Origin: Verrucomicrobiales bacterium
GTDB taxonomy: Bacteria > Verrucomicrobiota > Verrucomicrobiia > Limisphaerales > Palsa-1400
Reading direction: 5' to 3'
Length of the DNA: 8,258 nucleotides
Assembly (NCBI GenBank): GCA_028293405.1
Contig: JAQGOW010000503.1
Coordinates: forward strand, 1-8,258
Part shown: positions 6,046 to 8,258 of the stretch, piece by piece
How positions within the stretch are numbered: position 1 is the first letter of the stretch
Layout of the letters: every line of letters starts with the position of its first letter
Notes under the pieces: generated by a model
What the model was told of the DNA's origin: nothing
Seen by the model: the letters and a program-made list of their open reading frames with translations, nothing else
The model's database searches: none
Translations under genes and position numbers: made by a program

Positions 6046-6050
6046 GGAGG
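6046..6050 (+). promoter_or_regulatory. Strong ribosome binding site
   Basis: GGAGG sits 7 bases before the ATG at 6058, the clearest Shine-Dalgarno sequence in the window. It fixes the start of the ferritin-like gene and suggests high translation compared with its neighbours, most of which lack a clear site. Confidence 0.88.
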
Positions 6051-6057
6051 GAAAACT

Positions 6058-6561
6058 ATGTTTACTGAGGAAATGTCTCATCGGTTGGAAATCTCGCGCG
6101 AAGAAATGATCGACCTGCTCAATGAAGATCTTGCCCGCGAATATCAGGCTGTCATTGCCTATACTGTTTACAGCCAGGTGATCAAAGGGCCCGAGTTCAT
6201 GGATATTGCCAGCGAACTGGAGGTGCACGCGAGCGAAGAGCTTTCGCACGCTATCAAAATCGCCAAACAGATCGATTATCTCGGCGGCCAACCGGTCGTG
6301 ACGCCGAAGCCGGTCAAGACTTCGAAGGACGCCAAAGAAATGTTGCGCTTCGATCTCGATGCTGAAATGACGACGGTCGCCAATTATCGCCAACGCATTT
6401 GCCAGGCCGAAGCGATGGGCGAGTTTGCCCTCGCCGAAATTCTGCGCGGCATCATCGTCCAGGAACAAGAGCACCAGATCGATCTCGCTTCGGCGCTCGG
6501 CATCGATGTTCCGCACGAGGAACTCGCGCACGACGCCGCGAATCACGATCGCCGGTTCTAG
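6058..6561 (+). CDS. Ferritin-like (bacterioferritin-related) di-iron protein, non-heme
   Basis: A 167-residue four-helix ferritin-like protein. Its di-iron ligands line up with bacterioferritin: E28 (in NEDLAREYQAV), E61 and H64 (EELSH), E103 (DLDAEMTTV), E136 and H139 (QEQEH). The residue matching the bacterioferritin heme-ligand methionine (the one after the helix B glutamate) is L62, so heme binding at the subunit interface is not expected. The role is probably iron oxidation and storage or protection from peroxide, in the cytoplasm; whether it forms a 24-mer or 12-mer cage is unknown. A strong GGAGG precedes the ATG and a palindrome lies upstream. The stop codon (6559-6561) directly abuts the stop codon of the convergent S4-domain gene. 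Confidence 0.9.
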   Translation: MFTEEMSHRLEISREEMIDLLNEDLAREYQAVIAYTVYSQVIKGPEFMDIASELEVHASEELSHAIKIAKQIDYLGGQPVVTPKPVKTSKDAKEMLRFDLDAEMTTVANYRQRICQAEAMGEFALAEILRGIIVQEQEHQIDLASALGIDVPHEELAHDAANHDRRF

Positions 6562-6936
6562 TTACTCGTCGTTCGGTAATGTATCAAAGGCGCGACGGTC
6601 CTTTTTCGTGGGCCGTCCAGCGCCTTTTGGTCTGTACATCGGCGGCAGAAAACTTGGCTCGCGCTTCTTTTCAAACTCCGACGCCGGGGTCAGGTCTTCG
6701 ACAAAATCTTTTGCAATCTTCGCGCCGACTCGTTTGTCCAATAGTCCGAGCACTTTGAACGTACGCGTCAGCTCGTCTTTTTGGACGACGAGCGTTTCGC
6801 CAATCCGCACTTCGCGCGATGGCTTGATCGCACTGCCGCCGATCGTCACTCGGCCGTTGCGACAGGCATCGGTGGCGAGTGAGCGCGTTTTGAAAACTCG
6901 CGCGCACCAGAGCCATTTATCAATGCGAACGTCCAT
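6562..6936 (-). CDS. hslR: S4-domain RNA-binding protein, Hsp15-like
   Basis: A 124-residue protein with an S4 RNA-binding domain at residues 1-52: RIDKWLWCARVFKTRSLA, then GRVTIGGSAIKPSREVRIGE. This opening is typical of Hsp15 (HslR, COG1188), a heat-inducible protein that in E. coli binds stalled 50S subunits carrying nascent chains. The C-terminal half is basic, with RPKGAGRPTKKDRR. The gene starts 20 bp after the stop of the carbonic anhydrase gene on the same strand, so the two are likely co-transcribed. Its stop codon (6562-6564) touches the stop codon of the convergent ferritin-like gene with no spacer. The exact ribosomal role is inferred from family. Confidence 0.9.
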   Translation of the reverse strand: MDVRIDKWLWCARVFKTRSLATDACRNGRVTIGGSAIKPSREVRIGETLVVQKDELTRTFKVLGLLDKRVGAKIAKDFVEDLTPASEFEKKREPSFLPPMYRPKGAGRPTKKDRRAFDTLPNDE

Positions 6937-6956
6937 CGCTGTAACCTAACACCCCG

Positions 6957-7796
6957 TCAGCGCTTGTGCGGGATGCGAATTGTTCGCGTGTCAGCCAGAC
7001 GCGGCGGAACTGGAATGCCACGCGACGACGGCGACTGTGCCGCTGGCTCAACTGGCGCTGGCGGCGGCACGACTGTCGGCGCGGCCGGGTCCGGTTTTTC
7101 GAACATCTCTTTTACGTTGCTTGCGATCTCGCCGATTTTGACGTCGGGAATTTTCAAGAAATCGAATCTCGCCGGCGCGAACGTCGGCATGTCGTTTCGA
7201 TTTTGGTCGGATGACGACGGCTGTGCTTGAGGCGTTGCGCCGCGCGCCAACATATCGTAACCGTTGACGATCCATTCGAGTTTGCCGGTGTTCACGTCGA
7301 CGACCATGCCGTGCACGGGAATTTTTGGGCCGATCAAGGGACTGGAACGGATGATGTCGACGCCGCGAATGACGTTTTGACGTTCGCTGGCGAACAGGCC
7401 GAAAAATTCATTGAGGTTATCGGGCAATTTTGAGCGCTCGATACCGAGGGCTTTGAAACTGTCGATCAGGTTCGAGACGCTGGACTGGCTGACTTTGCAA
7501 TCGGTGTGGCCGATGACGGCGATTTCGCGACCGCCTTTGACGGCGCAGGCGAGTGCGAGTGTGCGCATCATGCTGCTGAAGGGATCGAAGATGATGTTGC
7601 CGGCGTTGCGCAACCAGATGAACTGGTCTTCAGGCAATCCGAGGACGTCCGGGAAAAGTCGGTTCAGGCGCGGATCAATGCAGGTGAGCGCGATGACCGG
7701 CATGTCGGTCGGGAAATCGGCTGGGTGAACGCCAGCACTGGTGTCGCCGGCAAGGGCGCGGTGATTGGCATCGAGGATTGCGTCGAACAATCTCAT
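6957..7796 (-). CDS. Beta-class carbonic anhydrase with C-terminal extension
   Basis: This 279-residue zinc enzyme should interconvert CO2 and bicarbonate. The beta-class site is complete: C39, D41 and R43 in the CIDPR motif, then H97 and C100 in GHTDC. Further family features are LRNAGNII (62-69) and HGMVVDVNTGKL (162-173). Residues after about 185 form a 95-residue extension that ordinary 180-220 residue enzymes lack: a Gln/Ser/Asn-rich linker, a short amphipathic part (FLKIPDVKIGEIASNVKEMF, 213-232), a proline/alanine-rich run, and a basic end (RTIRIPHKR). ATG 7796 was chosen because catalytic-domain homology begins there; the frame is open 140 codons further upstream, but that stretch encodes intergenic repeats. 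The S4-domain gene follows 20 bp downstream. Confidence 0.93.
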   Translation of the reverse strand: MRLFDAILDANHRALAGDTSAGVHPADFPTDMPVIALTCIDPRLNRLFPDVLGLPEDQFIWLRNAGNIIFDPFSSMMRTLALACAVKGGREIAVIGHTDCKVSQSSVSNLIDSFKALGIERSKLPDNLNEFFGLFASERQNVIRGVDIIRSSPLIGPKIPVHGMVVDVNTGKLEWIVNGYDMLARGATPQAQPSSSDQNRNDMPTFAPARFDFLKIPDVKIGEIASNVKEMFEKPDPAAPTVVPPPAPVEPAAQSPSSRGIPVPPRLADTRTIRIPHKR

Positions 7797-7840
7797 GTGC
7801 GGACGATAGTCGATGGACAACACCGGACAAGTTTTTAACC

Positions 7841-7870
7841 ACGGATGAACACAGATGGACACTGATGTCG
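7841..7870. repeat. 10-bp-period array, ACNGATGNAC type
   Basis: Three 10-bp units (acggatgaac, acagatggac, actgatgtcg) follow a gtttttaacc stretch. The phrase recalls dispersed intergenic repeats I associate with Verrucomicrobia-type genomes. It shares the ATGGAC core with the block at 95-168. Confidence 0.7.
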
Positions 7871-7890
7871 GAAAGAACAGTGAAGTTTTT

Positions 7891-7920
7891 ACAGAAGGTA
7901 ACAGAGGGAACGGAGGGGCT
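7891..7920. repeat. 10-bp-period array, ACAGAGGGAA type
   Basis: Three imperfect 10-bp units (acagaaggta, acagagggaa, cggaggggct) lie 20 bp after the previous array and in the same 10-bp register with it. Confidence 0.6.
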
Positions 7921-7930
7921 GACTTGCTGG

Positions 7931-7965
7931 GTTGAGGGCTGATGGTTGAGTGTTGAGGGTGCTGA
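7931..7965. repeat. 7-bp-period array, GTTGAGG type
   Basis: Five 7-bp units: gttgagg, gctgatg, gttgagt, gttgagg, gtgctga. On the other strand this reads as CTCAACC heptamers and gives low-complexity translations such as STLNHQPST. Confidence 0.75.
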
Positions 7966-8020
7966 AATCGGCAACGGGAATTTCGGTTGCTGCGTTTTGC
8001 GGAGGTGGGGTACCCCCCTC

Positions 8021-8090
8021 GAACTTTACGACGGTGTGCGAAACTTTGCGAAACTTTGCGACGGTTTACGAAAGTTTGCGAATTTGTGCT
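8021..8090. repeat. 10-bp-period array, AAACTTTGCG type
   Basis: Seven consecutive 10-bp units: gaactttacg, acggtgtgcg, aaactttgcg, aaactttgcg, acggtttacg, aaagtttgcg, aatttgtgct. Two are identical and the last is degenerate. The CG or GCG step returns every 10 bp exactly, alternating with A/T-rich trinucleotides. Confidence 0.9.
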
Positions 8091-8131
8091 CCGCAACGAA
8101 ATGCGGATAGCTCCAGGCAGAACGTCGGCAG

Positions 8132-8160
8132 CGCACCGCGGAGAGGTGCGGTTTTCTGTT
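8132..8160 (+). other. Hairpin with T-rich flank, weak terminator candidate
   Basis: A 6-bp stem (cgcacc at 8132-8137, ggtgcg at 8145-8150) with a 7-nt loop is followed by GTTTTCTGTTTT. It could terminate + strand transcription, but no + strand gene ends nearby, so it may be part of the repeat region. Confidence 0.4.
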
Positions 8161-8164
8161 TTGG

Positions 8165-8204
8165 TGCCGTTGACTGCCGGTAGCTGCCGTTTGGTGCCGG
8201 AGGC
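8165..8204. repeat. 10-bp-period array, TGCCGTTGG type
   Basis: Four 10-bp units: tgccgttgac, tgccggtagc, tgccgtttgg, tgccggaggc. The TGCCG pentamer opens every unit exactly 10 bp apart. Confidence 0.85.
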
Positions 8205-8258
8205 AGTACGGCGCATCGGTGTGATCGGAGTTAACCGCGGAATACGCTGACGGCGCGG

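Larger units (their letters stand above)
7797..8258. other. 462-bp gene-free, repeat-rich intergenic region
   Basis: No convincing gene was found in the right-hand 462 bp. Frames are open on both strands, but their translations are runs of low-complexity words that follow the DNA repeats. The region holds five short-period arrays (listed separately), a GGGGTACCCC palindrome at 8007-8016 and one hairpin. The promoter of the carbonic anhydrase gene must lie here, but no clear -10 or -35 boxes were seen. Confidence 0.75.

Noticed and set aside
5662..6546. 294-residue minus-strand frame across the GspF and ferritin-like genes
   Set aside because: It spans the boundary of two clear + strand genes and reads as their complement; no domain is visible.
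8021..8090. CRISPR array
   Set aside because: Units are 10 bp with no spacers and no cas genes nearby.
7987..8250. 87-residue + strand frame at the right end
   Set aside because: Its translation tracks the 10-bp arrays (repeats of LRRFAKLCET type) and has no independent coding evidence.

Overview
This 8.3 kb window looks like bacterial chromosome: fairly GC-rich, compact, mostly housekeeping and stress genes. The best guess at the source is a soil or freshwater member of the Verrucomicrobiota or a relative. That rests on the style of the intergenic short-period repeats and on the mix of gene families, not on a marker gene, so treat it as moderate to low confidence. No rRNA, tRNA, CRISPR array, transposase or phage gene was recognised.

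Layout, left to right. A few codons of an unidentified + strand gene (1-70) are followed by a 10-bp-period repeat block. Next comes a minus-strand thioredoxin-like [2Fe-2S] ferredoxin (177-515). Two more short-period arrays (9 bp and 8 bp) lie between it and argG, argininosuccinate synthase (650-1882, +), which ends in a clear intrinsic terminator. On the minus strand follow a DUF433 / PIN-like (DUF5615) toxin-antitoxin-type pair (2554 down to 2019) and a 315-residue glycine-zipper plus PRC-barrel envelope or stress protein (3648 down to 2701) with its own terminator. Reading divergently from the latter is a conserved hypothetical protein (3874-4425, +) with a possibly leaderless transcript. 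It is followed by an orphan GspF/PilC-type inner-membrane protein (4637-5995, +) and a non-heme ferritin-like protein with a strong ribosome binding site (6058-6561, +). On the minus strand are an S4-domain Hsp15-like RNA-binding protein (6936 down to 6562) and, 20 bp upstream of it, a beta-carbonic anhydrase with an unusual C-terminal tail (7796 down to 6957). The last 460 bp hold no supported gene and consist largely of five different short-period repeat arrays.

Functionally the genes are a mixed set: arginine biosynthesis, iron and redox handling (ferredoxin, ferritin-like protein), CO2/bicarbonate chemistry, ribosome or heat-stress related RNA binding, and a small toxin-antitoxin-like module. 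The only likely operons are the antitoxin-toxin pair and carbonic anhydrase with the S4 protein. The most unusual signal is not a gene: intergenic spaces are repeatedly built of unrelated direct repeats with periods of 7 to 10 bp, most often exactly 10 bp (close to one DNA helical turn). These arrays also create false N-terminal extensions on neighbouring open frames.
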